64,000 nt of DNA from Bacteroidota bacterium (lineage in GTDB: Bacteria; Bacteroidota; Bacteroidia; Flavobacteriales; Crocinitomicaceae): positions 1 to 64,000 of the forward strand of contig JAKQEZ010000742.1 of NCBI GenBank assembly GCA_029558435.1. The letters run 5' to 3'. A program made the position numbers and the translations under genes. Shown one piece after another: positions 7,099 to 16,901 of this stretch (position 1 is its first letter; each line of letters opens with the position of its first letter). The notes beneath the pieces are model-generated. The model searched no databases. It saw nothing but the letters and a program-made list of their open reading frames with translations, and was not told the DNA's origin.

Positions 7099-10000
7099 AT
7101 GAAAACAGTAGCATTATTACTATTAAGTTTTGTATTATCGAATACAATATGTCAAGCTCAAAATCCGTATTGGATGATAGCTCCAAAATATTTAAATTTC
7201 AATTCGAGTTTTCCAAATGAGAATACTCTTCCCACCTCAGTAAATGGTTACAATGGTTCATCGGCACGATATTCTCAAAACATTCAAATGGATGCAGATG
7301 GGAATATTTTGTTTTTTATTGTAGATGATTTTGTTTATGATAGGAATGGGAATATTATCGAAGGACCTGATGGTACAACATTATATAATTTATCTGCTTT
7401 TCAACGAGTATCAAGCATTTATAATTTCAATACAGAAGTGAATATGCCAGGTTCTTCAAGCGAGACACTTATTATTCCAGATAAAAATGATTGTAATTTA
7501 TTTCACATAATAAGTAGCGGTCATGATGGTTTTCCTAATAATACTTATGTATCTTATGGTAAGATAAAAATATCTTATGTAAACAATCAACCTACTCCAT
7601 CATCCTGTTTAATACCATTTACTCATTCTGAAAATGGCATATCATATACTGCTTCAATGCAGTCATTAGAAATGATTATTGGTTCGTCAAATTTTGAGGC
7701 TTATAATATGAATCATCAACGTTCTCCATCTTTAGCCGTTGTTGATAACGGAGCCAATTATACTGTTTTTTATAAAAACCTTTCAAGAATTTATTGCCTA
7801 ACCATTGATAATGGTCAAATAACTTTTAATAACTACATATCTATTCCAACTCTTCAAATGCCTGATCGATATGAATTAGAAGCAGTCAAATTATCAAATG
7901 GAAATTATAGAATTGCAACATTTAATCGTGATATTTCTTCAACAGGAATTTATGTTTTGGATGTTTCCCCATCTTTTTCGATAGTCTCAGGTTCTCAAAA
8001 AGACTTAAATTATTCGTTGTCAGGTTTTACTAATTCAACAACTCAACATTTTTATGGTTTAGAGTTTTCACCTGATGGCTCAAGAATATTTACTTCACAT
8101 TTACCTTATGGAGGCACCAATGGCCCAACTTTAGATTATTGGGATATTTCAGGCACACCAACTAAGACTGTTATAAGTACAAATACAGAAATTGCTACAA
8201 GCCAAATAGAATTGGCAAAAGATGGCAATATGTATTTGCCTAGACAAAATTATTTAGCAAAAATTTCTTCTATAAATACAACCCCTACTATTAATTTAAA
8301 TGGCGTAGCTATAAGTAGTTATAATTTAACATCTGGTTATTTAAACCAACAACCACCAATGCGTATCCTTCAAGACCAAATTGATGGTAGCACTGTTTAT
8401 GATAATATAGAGCCGAGCGTTTACCATATTGTGTCTTACACAATTACATCAAACACAACGTGGGATGGTGGAAGTAATCCAATAGCTCCCGGGCAGAGTG
8501 TTATTCATGTGGAAAAAGAATTGCGTATTCAAGCAGGTGTTAGTGCCACGTTAAAAAACCTAACTTTTAAATTTGCACCTGGTGCCAAATTGATTGTTGA
8601 AAATGGTGCAATAGGCTCACAAGGTGGTAAATTGGTTATTGATAATACAACATTAACCAATTATCCTATTTGTGGAAAAGAAGATATGTGGTTGGGTGTA
8701 GAAGTTTGGGGTAATTCCACTGCTGCGCAAGGAAGTATATTAAATTCATCACAAGGTGTGTTTCAAATGAAAAATAATTCTAAAATTGAGCATGCTTACA
8801 AAGGAGTGTTGTTATCAAAAAGAAATGTGCCTTCCAGCCCCAATTCTATAGACAATACAAGAAATGGAGGGATTGCAATTATTCAATCAAGTGAATTTTA
8901 TAACTGTCAGTACGGTATTCATTGTCCTAATTATGGTGTGGGAGCTAATAATCTTACCACTATATCATCAACTACTTTTAGATGGAATGGAGTGTTTAAA
9001 AAGTCAACTGTAAAGCCAATGTACCACGTTTGGTTAAACTATTGCAGTGATGTCACGATTAGGACGTGTAATTTTTTACAAGAGACCCCTCTAGCATACA
9101 GTTCTTCGCCTCAATATGGCACCGGAATTTATGCTATAAATAGCGGTTTTAAAGTGTATAGTGGATGTTCTGCTTTTCCGTTGCCTATTGGTCAAGATTG
9201 CCCGGAAGCAAGTGTTATTCGTTCACAATTCACAGGATTGGATAGAGGGGTATATGTTGTAAATTCCAACTTAAAACCTTTTATCGTATTAAGAAATGAA
9301 TTTACAAATTGTCGTCAAGGTATTTATTCAGTAAAAGCCACGAATCAAACAATTAGTAGAAATAAATTCCATGTTCCTGAATCTACCAACCAAACTTTTG
9401 GTGTGTATGTTCTTCAAGGAACAGGTTATAAAATAGAAGAGAATATCTTGGATGAATTTGATGTAGCAGCTATACCAAACGGAACGGCTGAAACGTATGG
9501 AATTATCATTAGTAATTCAGGTGATGCACATAATGAAGTTTATAAAAATACGTTTAGCAATTTAAAAGTAGGCACACAAGCGCAAGGTATAAATGGTAAT
9601 GAAATCGGCGAACACAATGATGGAACGATAGGTTTGCAATACAAGTGCAATGAGTTTGTTGCTCCAATTTATTTAACAGACATAGGCGTCAATGGAATAA
9701 TAGATAAAGAACAAGGAATATCAGGTGGTAATAGCTTAAATGATGCCCGAAACAATGCTGCTCGCAATACTTTCTCAATGTATGGTGAAAGCCATAGTAC
9801 ATACCCAGACCACGATATAATGCTATATCCGGGTAGTCAGCGCATTGATTATGTTCATTTAGTGGACAATTCTCATACACCTGATAATTACACCGTACTT
9901 TCTGGAGGTACAGAGGTAGTGCCACAAATTCAGGTATATAACGGTGCTTACGTTGGTACGGGTGGTACAAATGTTTGTCCTTCTCACTATGGTTCAATTA

Positions 10001-11061
10001 TTATTTTCCCTCCTTTAGGTATGTTAGCAAAATCAGATAGTTTATCCAACATCATTGATGGTGGTCAAACTCAACAATTGTTATCAAGTATAGCTACCAA
10101 CCCAGCAAGTAGTCAAACATACAACACATTGATGTCAATTGCTCCTTATTTGAGTGATCAAGTGTTGGAAAGCTACTTAAATTCAGGAGCATCTAGTTTA
10201 CAAATAAAAAATGTATTAAAACAATGTAGCGGATTGTCTGACTATATGAAAGAGCGATTAAACCATTCATCACTAAGCAAAATGACTAAAAATGAATTAG
10301 CTGCTTTTCAAACTAGCAAATCACCACGACAAAAGGTGTTTTCTGAATTAAAATCAATTAATAATGAAATCAATACTATTCAAAAATTACGTATTGAATC
10401 AATTTTAATGAATAATGAAAACACTGTATCTATTGACGATAGTTTAGAAAAATGCCTTAAACAATGCGTGGGTATTGATTTCAAAAAATCATTATTAGCT
10501 CTGTATAGCAGAAAGCAAGCAAAAATACAGTTTGATAGTTTGTTAAATTCTCTATCTTCTGAATTATCACCTGAACAAACTGAATTGTTCTCAATTCAAT
10601 ACAGTTTAGATGGTAATATGGCAAATTCATTGACAAAAAACACAAAAACTCAATTACAAAATTTATCAAATCAACAAAATGATTTACTTGTTGCAGAGTC
10701 AGCTAATATACTTTTAAAAGTAATGAATGAAGAAGATTTAGAAGCTGATATATTACCTCTAATGGCATCTAACAAATCAAAAAGTTCGATGATTTCTATT
10801 CCAACAGATAATGATATTAAGTCTGAATCAATATTAATTTATCCAAATCCATCACAAGATGTTATCTATATAAATTATGAGGATATGGAAAAAACAGACG
10901 TTACTATTTATGATTTATCTGGTAAAGAAGTTTTACATCAAAACTTTGCTAATAACAACAACATAAAATTAAATGTATCTTCTCTAAAGAGAGGAACATA
11001 TATTTTGAAAATTAAAGCAAATGAGGCACAGTCAAAAACACAAGTAATTGTTTTAGAGTAA
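7099..11061 (+). CDS. T9SS type A cargo with beta-helix region, giant surface protein
   Basis: A 1320-residue protein. I choose the ATG at 7099 because a clean signal peptide follows (MKTVALLLLSFVLSNTICQAQ) and a TATATTTA element lies 12 bases upstream. Upstream ATGs at 7048 and 7066 would add Phe-rich sequence encoded by the T tract. About residues 40-430 look like a propeller-type beta domain (FHIISSGHDGF, LEFSPDGSRIF). About 460-950 form a right-handed parallel beta-helix with repeated turns such as FYNCQYGIHC and FTNCRQGIYS. Then comes a helical stretch of roughly 250 residues. The last 75 residues are a type A sorting domain (ILIYPNPSQDVIYI, TIYDLSGKEV, LKRGTYILKI). It is probably exported by T9SS and attached to the cell surface by PorU. 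Ligand or substrate is unknown. Confidence 0.85.
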   Translation: MKTVALLLLSFVLSNTICQAQNPYWMIAPKYLNFNSSFPNENTLPTSVNGYNGSSARYSQNIQMDADGNILFFIVDDFVYDRNGNIIEGPDGTTLYNLSAFQRVSSIYNFNTEVNMPGSSSETLIIPDKNDCNLFHIISSGHDGFPNNTYVSYGKIKISYVNNQPTPSSCLIPFTHSENGISYTASMQSLEMIIGSSNFEAYNMNHQRSPSLAVVDNGANYTVFYKNLSRIYCLTIDNGQITFNNYISIPTLQMPDRYELEAVKLSNGNYRIATFNRDISSTGIYVLDVSPSFSIVSGSQKDLNYSLSGFTNSTTQHFYGLEFSPDGSRIFTSHLPYGGTNGPTLDYWDISGTPTKTVISTNTEIATSQIELAKDGNMYLPRQNYLAKISSINTTPTINLNGVAISSYNLTSGYLNQQPPMRILQDQIDGSTVYDNIEPSVYHIVSYTITSNTTWDGGSNPIAPGQSVIHVEKELRIQAGVSATLKNLTFKFAPGAKLIVENGAIGSQGGKLVIDNTTLTNYPICGKEDMWLGVEVWGNSTAAQGSILNSSQGVFQMKNNSKIEHAYKGVLLSKRNVPSSPNSIDNTRNGGIAIIQSSEFYNCQYGIHCPNYGVGANNLTTISSTTFRWNGVFKKSTVKPMYHVWLNYCSDVTIRTCNFLQETPLAYSSSPQYGTGIYAINSGFKVYSGCSAFPLPIGQDCPEASVIRSQFTGLDRGVYVVNSNLKPFIVLRNEFTNCRQGIYSVKATNQTISRNKFHVPESTNQTFGVYVLQGTGYKIEENILDEFDVAAIPNGTAETYGIIISNSGDAHNEVYKNTFSNLKVGTQAQGINGNEIGEHNDGTIGLQYKCNEFVAPIYLTDIGVNGIIDKEQGISGGNSLNDARNNAARNTFSMYGESHSTYPDHDIMLYPGSQRIDYVHLVDNSHTPDNYTVLSGGTEVVPQIQVYNGAYVGTGGTNVCPSHYGSIIIFPPLGMLAKSDSLSNIIDGGQTQQLLSSIATNPASSQTYNTLMSIAPYLSDQVLESYLNSGASSLQIKNVLKQCSGLSDYMKERLNHSSLSKMTKNELAAFQTSKSPRQKVFSELKSINNEINTIQKLRIESILMNNENTVSIDDSLEKCLKQCVGIDFKKSLLALYSRKQAKIQFDSLLNSLSSELSPEQTELFSIQYSLDGNMANSLTKNTKTQLQNLSNQQNDLLVAESANILLKVMNEEDLEADILPLMASNKSKSSMISIPTDNDIKSESILIYPNPSQDVIYINYEDMEKTDVTIYDLSGKEVLHQNFANNNNIKLNVSSLKRGTYILKIKANEAQSKTQVIVLE

Positions 11062-11083
11062 TCATTAAATACAAACATTCTTC

Positions 11084-11116
11084 AACCGACTTTCAGAAAT
11101 GGAAGTCGGTTTTTTT
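11084..11116 (+). terminator. Rho-independent terminator after the beta-helix cargo gene
   Basis: AACCGACTT (11084-11092) pairs with AAGTCGGTT (11103-11111), a 9-bp stem that runs straight into a T tract. It lies 22 bases after the stop codon. Confidence 0.88.
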
Positions 11117-11436
11117 ATTATTTTAATTCTACATACATTCCCATATTGTAATTGTCGTTTTGTTTTTCATCAACTTTAAAACTTAAGATAATAACTAATG
11201 TTATTTTTTCGAACAGAAAGATGATTTTTCATAACTCGTTGTGCATTTGCTGATATATGGAAATAAAAAAATAACAGCATAAATACTCAAAAAAACCGCT
11301 AAAGTTTATGAGAAATCTTTTTTTCAATACAATTGCTTTTAACTAAATGCACAATGGGTTTTCTAAAATAAATAGATACACCTGGTTTCTTTTTCAAGAC
11401 ACAATTTAATCCTAAAATAAACGATTTTTTGAAGTA
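11117..11436. other. AT-rich intergenic stretch with no feature seen
   Basis: About 320 bases between the terminator of the cargo gene and the terminator of porV. I see no open frame of useful length, no clear promoter leading to a gene and no repeat. Its flanking genes converge on it, so no promoter is needed here. Confidence 0.6.
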
Positions 11437-11466
11437 ATAAAAAAAGCCCACGATTGCTCGTAGGCT
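11437..11466 (-). terminator. Rho-independent terminator after porV
   Basis: On the minus strand AGCCTACGA and TCGTGGGCT form a nearly perfect stem (11445-11466), followed by a run of T broken by one A (11437-11444). It begins 21 bases after the porV stop. Confidence 0.85.
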
Positions 11467-11487
11467 GCTGTATTTTAAAATCCACTA

Positions 11488-12783
11488 TTATTCTGGTTTA
11501 TCTTCGTCGGCGTTTTTACCATTATTGATTTTACCCAATGTAAAACGAAGTGTGAAACGAACAGTGTTTGCCAATGGAGAACGTCTTCCGCCAACAGCTG
11601 CTAAGTAGGAGATATCCAATCCAAAACGGTTGTATTTTACACCTGCACCAAAGCTAAAAAATTGACGTTTTCCTTTGTTTGGAGCTTCAAAGAAATAACC
11701 TGCACGGATGGCTAATAAATTATTATACCAGTATTCCAATCCAAGTGCTACGTTGATTTCAGAAAGTTCTTCAACAAAACGACTTCCTTTTTTGATTTGG
11801 TAGGAACCATCTTCGTTTTGCACATAATTACCATCTTCGTCTTTAACGATCGTTCCTGGCGCATCGTAAAACGATTGAACCAATCCTTTAATAACTCCCA
11901 CATCAGATGATTTTCCAGCAAAAATTACACGGTCACCATTAGCATCCAAACCATAAATTGGTGGTGTTGGAACTAATAATTTTTGTAATTCTAAGCCAAT
12001 AAACAACGAGTTGTAACGGTCAAATTTCATTTTATAGGCATTGGCAATTTTCAAGTTCATCGGAATGAAATCACGTTGTTGTGAATAAGAATAACTTACT
12101 TTGTTACCAATGTTATTAAGGGTAAAAGCAAATGTGTATTCACCGTCCATGTTGCCTATTTTAGCATCGTCTTTTAAATACGTCAACGATAAATCTGCAG
12201 CTCCTGCCATTGCTGGTTTAGCACCATTGTTACCCACTACATAACCACCTGTTAAGTTGGAATAAGCAAAATGAGCATTCAAACCAATACTTAAACGGTT
12301 GCTTAATTTAAACGCATATCCACCCGTAAGTTGAAACTCACTTGGTTTGTCTGTTCTGATTGGATTGGCATTATTGTCGGTATAAGTAATCTCACCCAAG
12401 CTAAAGAAACGCAAACCTAAACCAACAGCATGACGACCAAATTTGTAGTAACCTGCTGCATACGATAAGTGCATGTCGTTAGTCAGATTACGTAACCATG
12501 GTGTATATGAAATGCTAATTTCGGATTTGTCTGGAGCAAAAATCAACATAGAAGTATTCCAATACAACGATGTAGATGAACCACTCAAAGCTGTTCCTGC
12601 GTCGCCCATACCTCCTGCACGAGAATCGGGTGTAATAGACATAAAAGGCAATGCCGTAGTGATGGTATTTAATTCCAACTTGCTTTTGTCGTCATCAGAA
12701 ATAGTAGCTCCAGGCTGTGCTAATGCGTTAAATCCTATGCTTGTAAATGTTGTTGCTAATAAAAATAAAAAACTTTTTTTCAT
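11488..12783 (-). CDS. porV: Type IX secretion outer-membrane protein PorV
   Basis: A FadL-like 14-strand outer-membrane barrel that carries T9SS cargo from the SprA translocon to the PorU sortase. The 431 residues begin with a signal peptide (MKKSFLFLLATTFTSIGFNALAQ). They contain the family signature LPFMSITPDSRAGGMGDAGTA and SLYWNTSMLIF, and end with alternating barrel strands (GRRSPLANTVRFTLRFTLG). Its position directly after porU matches the known porU-porV pairing in Bacteroidota. It has its own exact -7 element in the 60-base gap after porU, so it can also be expressed separately. Identification is strong. Confidence 0.95.
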   Translation of the reverse strand: MKKSFLFLLATTFTSIGFNALAQPGATISDDDKSKLELNTITTALPFMSITPDSRAGGMGDAGTALSGSSTSLYWNTSMLIFAPDKSEISISYTPWLRNLTNDMHLSYAAGYYKFGRHAVGLGLRFFSLGEITYTDNNANPIRTDKPSEFQLTGGYAFKLSNRLSIGLNAHFAYSNLTGGYVVGNNGAKPAMAGAADLSLTYLKDDAKIGNMDGEYTFAFTLNNIGNKVSYSYSQQRDFIPMNLKIANAYKMKFDRYNSLFIGLELQKLLVPTPPIYGLDANGDRVIFAGKSSDVGVIKGLVQSFYDAPGTIVKDEDGNYVQNEDGSYQIKKGSRFVEELSEINVALGLEYWYNNLLAIRAGYFFEAPNKGKRQFFSFGAGVKYNRFGLDISYLAAVGGRRSPLANTVRFTLRFTLGKINNGKNADEDKPE

Positions 12784-12805
12784 GCTGTTTTATTAATGCG
12801 GATGG

Positions 12806-12813
12806 CAAATATA
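12806..12813 (-). promoter_or_regulatory. -7 promoter element for porV
   Basis: The minus strand reads TATATTTG, an exact TAnnTTTG match, 22 bases before the porV start codon and in the porU-porV gap. No TTG at normal spacing is visible. Confidence 0.5.
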
Positions 12814-12843
12814 CGTTTTTATACTTCCTTTATTGTGTTGAAC

Positions 12844-15800
12844 TTATAATATTACTAATTTTTCTAATTTTTCTGCTGTTTCGCCAAGTGGAGTTCTCAC
12901 TTTTAAGCGGTAAACATACACGCCTCTTGCTAGTTTGTCGCCAAAATCATCCAATCCATTCCAGTGAATACCGTTAGAACGATAACCTTGCGTATAGGTG
13001 GTTTGATTGATGGTTTTTACCAATTTACCAGAAATAGTAAATATCTGAATTTGCGTTTCTAACTCGGTGCAACATTGGTTGTGCTCAAAGAAAAATTCGG
13101 TGCTGGTAGTAAACGGATTAGGATAGTTCAACACATGATCCAATTTTAACTCACTTTTTTCTTGCACTATAAAATCAATGGTAGTTTCTGAAGAATTGTT
13201 GTTTACATCCCACGCTTTTAGTGTCAATGTATGCCTACCAGGTTCCAACTTACTTAATTGGTAACGCAATTCTCCTTTTTGGTAGGAATCCAAATCGTTT
13301 TTAAAATATTCGTTCAAAACAATTGGTGAACTGGTTTTTGCATCAATCACGGCAGTAATATCATGCCCAATTCCGTTCCCAACCGTATTAATTCCGTTTT
13401 CATCTTTTAATTTAGCAATTAAGAACGGAGTTTCGTCTGTTATTCCTCCGTTTACAAAATTTTCGTTGTTTAAATAAATGTCTATTTCTGGACCCACATC
13501 ATCGTTTAACCCGTTTGGATTAACACCTCCAACAATAACACGTTGCTCTGCTCCAACAGCATCTTTTGAACCATTGTCGGCATAAAGGCTAAATTTTCCA
13601 TTTCCATAACTGTAATCAATGTCTTTTGGAACGATGAATTCAAACGAGAAATAACCATTTTTTACAGTTGATTGCCCTCTGTAAATAATATTTTTTTGCA
13701 ATTCAAACGGATGTTCGTTGGCATAACCAATGTTGCTCGGACCTGGTTTTTGCCCCAAAGTTTTCAATTGTTTGGGCTTGTCGTAAAGTGATGGCGTTGC
13801 AACTCCATTAAACGAGCTAAGAATGTTACCATTTTGGTCTTCCAAGTGTGCTTTCACTTTCACTTTGCTTAATGCTTGAAGGGTGTCCATTACCAAGTTA
13901 GGACTCAATCCATTGATGCTATCAATAACAATTTTTTGTTGAGGTAAAGCAATTTTTAACGCAGGATCGCCAATCAATAAAAAGGCTGTTTTGTCTAAAC
14001 TTGCTGCTGTTTGTGAAGTTTTTGTACTTAAAATGATATCTCCAAAAGTTTGAGGTGAACCATCCGCCTTGCGGTCAAATACAGTTCCAAAAAATGCAGA
14101 AATAGTGTTGGAATTAATGCTGTAACTAACCGTTCTTGTGGTGGTCATCATGGCAATTGCGCCTCCAATTGGATTCAAAACCATCCATTCACCCGATGAA
14201 ACAAATGAAGGGTCGTCAAAACGAGTAAATTCACAGGTTGCCGACACAAATAATGGCAAACGATCCGAATTTTTTAAATCTTGAATAATGGCTTTTGTTA
14301 ATACGCGTGATTCGGAAAGTTGGTAAACACTACCATGCCCCACATAATTGATAATTAAGCTGCCAGAATAAAAACTGTTCAATAAAGCTTCGTTCAGCGT
14401 TGGGAAACGATTTCCAGCTACGGTTGATTCTAATTTATAGGCATCCAAATACAATTTATTGACATTGATTTCTGGATGATTGAGTTTGGTATTGTTATAA
14501 ATTGGTTCTAAGTCGGTTAACACAAAATAATCTTCTAGGTCACCAACATTTACCAATTTTGTGCGCCAATCTCCAAAACTTGTAGTAGAAACCCCATCTA
14601 CACAATTAACATTATTGCTGGTATAAAAATTAGAACCACCTTTCATGTAGTGTTCAATTTTATTAACTTGTTCCTGAGCAATTTGCGTAGAAGAAACCAA
14701 AATTCGTCCCACACCAATATCCACAACAGAGACAGCATCCATGGCATCCGAATTGTCTAAAAGACCATAAAAATCATCGGCTGGAATGTTCATTATGGGC
14801 GATTCTGAATAATTATTCCCCAAAATTTGATAGGTGGGTACATAATTGTTGTTGCTCGAAATTCTGTTTTTAGGATCGTAGGTTCCATCACCAAACAAAC
14901 ACAAGTACTTGATTTGGTCTGCTGCTGATGTGGAACGGTCATAAAACATTTTTGCAAATTGACGAATAGCTCCAGGATCTTTACCACCGCTACTAAACTC
15001 GTTGTAAATGGTGTTGATATTCACCACATGAACTGTTAAACCATTATTGCGGTGTAGGTCGGCCAAACGATTGGCTTGTGACATAAAATCGGGTGGAGTA
15101 ACTATTAAATAATCAACTTGTGCAAGCGCATGCAAATTTTGATTGTTCACACGCTCAATAAATACGGGTTCATAAAAATTGGAACCATTGCTAGCCACAT
15201 ATTCATTCAAGCTATCGGTTGCCGCTTGGAAATTATAGGTTGACCCACTCAATGTTCCTTGCACTAATTTAGGATGTTTTCTATCCGTTACATCCCAAAC
15301 AAAACCATTTGTAGGGAAGTTTTGAATACTAAAATCGGCAATATTTCCTGCTCCAACAGATGCTAAATCTCTAAAAGAAAACTGATTATCCCAAAACACC
15401 AATTGGCGTCGTGAATTGATTTCTATCTTATCCAAATATGCAATTACACTTGGATTGTTGCGTTGAAAATTGATTGCTAATTGGATGGTGCTGTTAGAAT
15501 TGTTGAAATTATACTGACCTTCAGCTCTTCCATAATACCCTTGTCCATTGCTTGGGACTGCAAAATTGGCAATTTGCGTACCGTTTACAGTGTATGTTAA
15601 ACTACCATAAGAAGGAGAGGTACTGTTGGACGCCATTGAAATGGTGGCAGTTGAAGCTGCTCCTACAACGGGATTTGGAATAGGAAAACTAAAAGTTTGT
15701 GCCAATTGTGCGTCAAACTCTTCTCCATACCATCGTTGCCCCGATTTGGTTAAGCTTTTCACATCGGTTTCATGTACCTCACGATACGAATAGCTAACTA

Positions 15801-16737
15801 CCGTATGTGTAGGAGTTGCCGGTGATGATGCAATGTTTTGCACGCGCGATGGAGCTACTCCAGCATTTATATTGATGAAATAATAGGATAAATCTGAATA
15901 AATATTGCGCTTGTTTTCAAATAGATTGGTGCTCGAGTTGTAGTCCCAACGGTGTGGACCTTTGGCATAAAATAAAATGTAATCATTTTCGTCAAAACTA
16001 CCATCCGATTCGCCTGCAACAAAGATGGCATTGAGAGCCAAATCATCAGTTTTTGGTTTCGAATTAGATTCGGGTAATACCCCATCACCATTTCCGTAGA
16101 TATTAATGTGTTGCGGATTAATGGTGTTGACATCCACTCCTAATTGCGCAAGAAATTGTTTACTGATTTTATAGATTCCATCTTGCGTTACACCAATTTT
16201 AAACCATTCGCCACTTCCAGGTTTTAATACCGATTCAGAGGCAAAAGATTTTACTTTATTGGCTGAAAATGTTGCTATTTGTTGCTGATTAAAAGTAAAA
16301 GAGGTAATGCGTTGAATTTTACCATCTTTTTGAATGTAGGGAACAATTGAAAATAATAACAAACGTTTTTTTCCACCATTTGTGACCTTTGCCTTCCATT
16401 TGGCTTGGGTTGGAATTGAAATATTGTTGTTTTTTAAATAAGCAATTTCTTTTTCAGTTGCACTTCCAGTTTGAACATCTACTAAAGTAAGGTTTGCATC
16501 GTATTTTGGGGCAACTTCTTCAATAAATTGATAGTAAATTTCACCTTCTGCATAAATTTGACCTTCAAAATTAGGTAATGAAGTTACAATTCCATTTACT
16601 TCTTGTTGCAAAGGTTCACTCCATTTTATTGTAATTGATTTTTGGTCTTGTGAAAATGAAGTAGAATACAAGAAAAGAATAACAAAAAACGCTAATATTG
16701 AATGAAAAGGGGTACTTGTTTTAAAAAAATATTTCAT
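12844..16737 (-). CDS. porU: Type IX secretion system sortase PorU
   Basis: Cell-surface Cys transpeptidase that removes the C-terminal sorting domain of T9SS cargo and links cargo to its anchor. The 1297 residues begin with a signal peptide. They hold a gingipain-type C25 peptidase domain with His801 in NYVGHGS and Cys835 in SATCEFTRF; the 34-residue spacing fits the C25 dyad. A beta-rich C-terminal part follows, ending in a domain resembling a sorting signal (LNYPNPFTTSTEFFFEHN, VYVYRLKVRTPLG), as in other PorU proteins. It lies upstream of porV and divergent from the PorP/SprF and gldJ genes. All expected active-site residues are present. Confidence 0.95.
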   Translation of the reverse strand: MKYFFKTSTPFHSILAFFVILFLYSTSFSQDQKSITIKWSEPLQQEVNGIVTSLPNFEGQIYAEGEIYYQFIEEVAPKYDANLTLVDVQTGSATEKEIAYLKNNNISIPTQAKWKAKVTNGGKKRLLLFSIVPYIQKDGKIQRITSFTFNQQQIATFSANKVKSFASESVLKPGSGEWFKIGVTQDGIYKISKQFLAQLGVDVNTINPQHINIYGNGDGVLPESNSKPKTDDLALNAIFVAGESDGSFDENDYILFYAKGPHRWDYNSSTNLFENKRNIYSDLSYYFININAGVAPSRVQNIASSPATPTHTVVSYSYREVHETDVKSLTKSGQRWYGEEFDAQLAQTFSFPIPNPVVGAASTATISMASNSTSPSYGSLTYTVNGTQIANFAVPSNGQGYYGRAEGQYNFNNSNSTIQLAINFQRNNPSVIAYLDKIEINSRRQLVFWDNQFSFRDLASVGAGNIADFSIQNFPTNGFVWDVTDRKHPKLVQGTLSGSTYNFQAATDSLNEYVASNGSNFYEPVFIERVNNQNLHALAQVDYLIVTPPDFMSQANRLADLHRNNGLTVHVVNINTIYNEFSSGGKDPGAIRQFAKMFYDRSTSAADQIKYLCLFGDGTYDPKNRISSNNNYVPTYQILGNNYSESPIMNIPADDFYGLLDNSDAMDAVSVVDIGVGRILVSSTQIAQEQVNKIEHYMKGGSNFYTSNNVNCVDGVSTTSFGDWRTKLVNVGDLEDYFVLTDLEPIYNNTKLNHPEINVNKLYLDAYKLESTVAGNRFPTLNEALLNSFYSGSLIINYVGHGSVYQLSESRVLTKAIIQDLKNSDRLPLFVSATCEFTRFDDPSFVSSGEWMVLNPIGGAIAMMTTTRTVSYSINSNTISAFFGTVFDRKADGSPQTFGDIILSTKTSQTAASLDKTAFLLIGDPALKIALPQQKIVIDSINGLSPNLVMDTLQALSKVKVKAHLEDQNGNILSSFNGVATPSLYDKPKQLKTLGQKPGPSNIGYANEHPFELQKNIIYRGQSTVKNGYFSFEFIVPKDIDYSYGNGKFSLYADNGSKDAVGAEQRVIVGGVNPNGLNDDVGPEIDIYLNNENFVNGGITDETPFLIAKLKDENGINTVGNGIGHDITAVIDAKTSSPIVLNEYFKNDLDSYQKGELRYQLSKLEPGRHTLTLKAWDVNNNSSETTIDFIVQEKSELKLDHVLNYPNPFTTSTEFFFEHNQCCTELETQIQIFTISGKLVKTINQTTYTQGYRSNGIHWNGLDDFGDKLARGVYVYRLKVRTPLGETAEKLEKLVIL

Positions 16738-16901
16738 AGTACAAATATGTTAATTTCCTTTTTGATTGAAATAAAAAAACGATTATTTTCTTTGTTTATT
16801 ATTTGTAATTTATAATATTTGTAACCTTTTTAACAAATTGACGTTAAAAAGACAAAGTGAGATACATTTTCTTACTACTAAATTTTACTAATTCTTAATA
16901 A

